This document shows positions 22,202 through 22,820 of a DNA stretch of 22,820 bases, in pieces (the first letter of the stretch is position 1; each line of letters begins with the position of its first letter). Below the pieces are notes generated by a model that saw only the letters and a list, made by a program, of their open reading frames with translations, was not told the origin of the DNA and made no database searches. The stretch comes from an uncultured Collinsella sp. Lineage in GTDB: Bacteria; Actinomycetota; Coriobacteriia; Coriobacteriales; Coriobacteriaceae. The DNA is taken from contig CABRDB010000014.1 of NCBI GenBank assembly GCA_902469555.1, positions 1 through 22,820 on the forward strand, read 5' to 3'. Made by a program: the position numbers and the translations under genes.

Positions 22202-22820
22202 CTAGTACGTCGCCTTGTAACGGTTGACCTTCTCGCGATAGTCGCGTGTGTCGGTCTCGCGCAGCTTGGTCATGGCATCGCGCTCGTCATCGGATAGGTT
22301 CGTGGGGACCTGCACCTTGATCTCGACGAGCAGCGCGCCTGTGCGGCCACGGTGCTTAACGTCGGGCGCCCCCATTTCCTTAAAGCGGAACTTCTTGCCC
22401 GTCTGGGTACCCGCGGGCACCTTCAGACGAACCGTCGCACCGCCGGGCGTCGGCACGTCCACCGTGCAGCCGAGCGCCGCCTCGTAGACCGAGACCGGTA
22501 CCTCCATGGTCACGTCGGCACCTTTGCGCTTAAACAGCGGGTGCTCCTCCACATGCGTGGTCACGACCAGGTCGCCGCGCTCGCCACCCGCAACGCCATA
22601 CTCGCCGCGACGCTTGTAGCGCAGCTTGCCGCCGTCGACCGCACCCGCAGGCACCGAGACCGTAATGGTCTGCTGCTCACCTGTCGAGGGAATGCGATAG
22701 GTGACCTTGTGCGTCACACCGCGAAACGCGTCCTCGGCCGTCACATCGACGGTCAGCGACAGGTCGCCGCCCTTGCGAGCACGGCTGCGGCCAGCGCCGG
22801 CACCGGCAGCGCCCGCAGCC
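22202..22820 (-). CDS. dnaJ: DnaJ/CbpA-type co-chaperone, C-terminal part
   Basis: The frame is open to the window edge, so the J-domain and the start are outside; 205 residues are visible. They begin in a Gly/Ala/Arg-rich linker (AAGAAGAGAGRSRARKGGD), run into C-terminal domain I (LSLTVDVTAEDAFRGVTHKVTYRIP...QTITVSVPAGAVDGGKLRYKRRGEYG), then domain II (DLVVTTHVEEHPLFKRKGADVTMEVPVSVYEAALGCTVDVPTPGG...VPAGTQTGKKFRFKEMGAP) and a dimerisation end. No CxxCxGxG zinc-finger repeats lie between the linker and domain II, so it is the CbpA/DnaJ2 class. Co-chaperone of DnaK. It is 72 bases upstream of hspR on the same strand and probably in the same operon. Gene symbol tentative between dnaJ and cbpA. 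Confidence 0.93.
   Translation of the reverse strand, partial: AAGAAGAGAGRSRARKGGDLSLTVDVTAEDAFRGVTHKVTYRIPSTGEQQTITVSVPAGAVDGGKLRYKRRGEYGVAGGERGDLVVTTHVEEHPLFKRKGADVTMEVPVSVYEAALGCTVDVPTPGGATVRLKVPAGTQTGKKFRFKEMGAPDVKHRGRTGALLVEIKVQVPTNLSDDERDAMTKLRETDTRDYREKVNRYKATY

Overview
The window looks like chromosome of a high-G+C gut actinobacterium of the class Coriobacteriia, most likely Collinsella or a close relative. This is an inference from the gene set (dnaJ next to hspR, clpB, a four-gene mannose-family PTS, a large GltD-like iron-sulfur flavoprotein, hypA), from the strong third-position G/C bias, and from a high density of short palindromic repeats between genes. No 16S rRNA or other taxonomic marker is present.

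Layout from left to right. 1-206: tRNA-Arg(CCT) on the minus strand, preceded by a partial copy of its 3' end. 342-3624 (minus): a mannose/fructose/sorbose-family PTS operon in the order IIAB, IIC, IID and a DUF956 (ManO-type) protein, with a 325-base upstream region rich in palindromes. 4030-7332 (minus): a 925-residue multi-cluster Fe-S/FAD/NAD(P) oxidoreductase followed by hypA. Divergent from it, 7522-9255 (plus): a TetR regulator and a polytopic membrane protein of the DUF5692 type. Two perfect TTGACR-N3-YGTCAA palindromes sit in the divergent promoter region. 9489-10985 (plus): a single-pass membrane protein with an acidic cytoplasmic tail. 11059-12411 (minus): an AAA/DUF4143 ATPase. 12656-15609 (minus): clpB with its terminator, and a small Pro-rich ORF downstream.

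15750-18960 is an accessory island. It holds two paralogous membrane-anchored proteins in opposite orientation (15793-16464 minus, 17908-18555 plus), a third unrelated-looking anchored protein between them (16699-17367 plus), and at least four families of palindromic or direct repeats. One of these is a 91-bp direct duplication that brackets the second paralogue. 18968-21268 (minus) is an aconitase-family hydratase. 21713-22820 (minus) is hspR preceded by the C-terminal part of a zinc-finger-less DnaJ (CbpA type), whose start lies outside the window.

Functionally the window joins sugar uptake (PTS), an uncharacterised TetR-controlled redox/membrane module, and the protein-quality-control set DnaJ-HspR-ClpB. 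The parts least explained by known biology are the oxidoreductase/TetR/DUF5692 locus and the repeat-bounded island around the paralogous anchored proteins. Neither proves a new system; both are the best places to look further.
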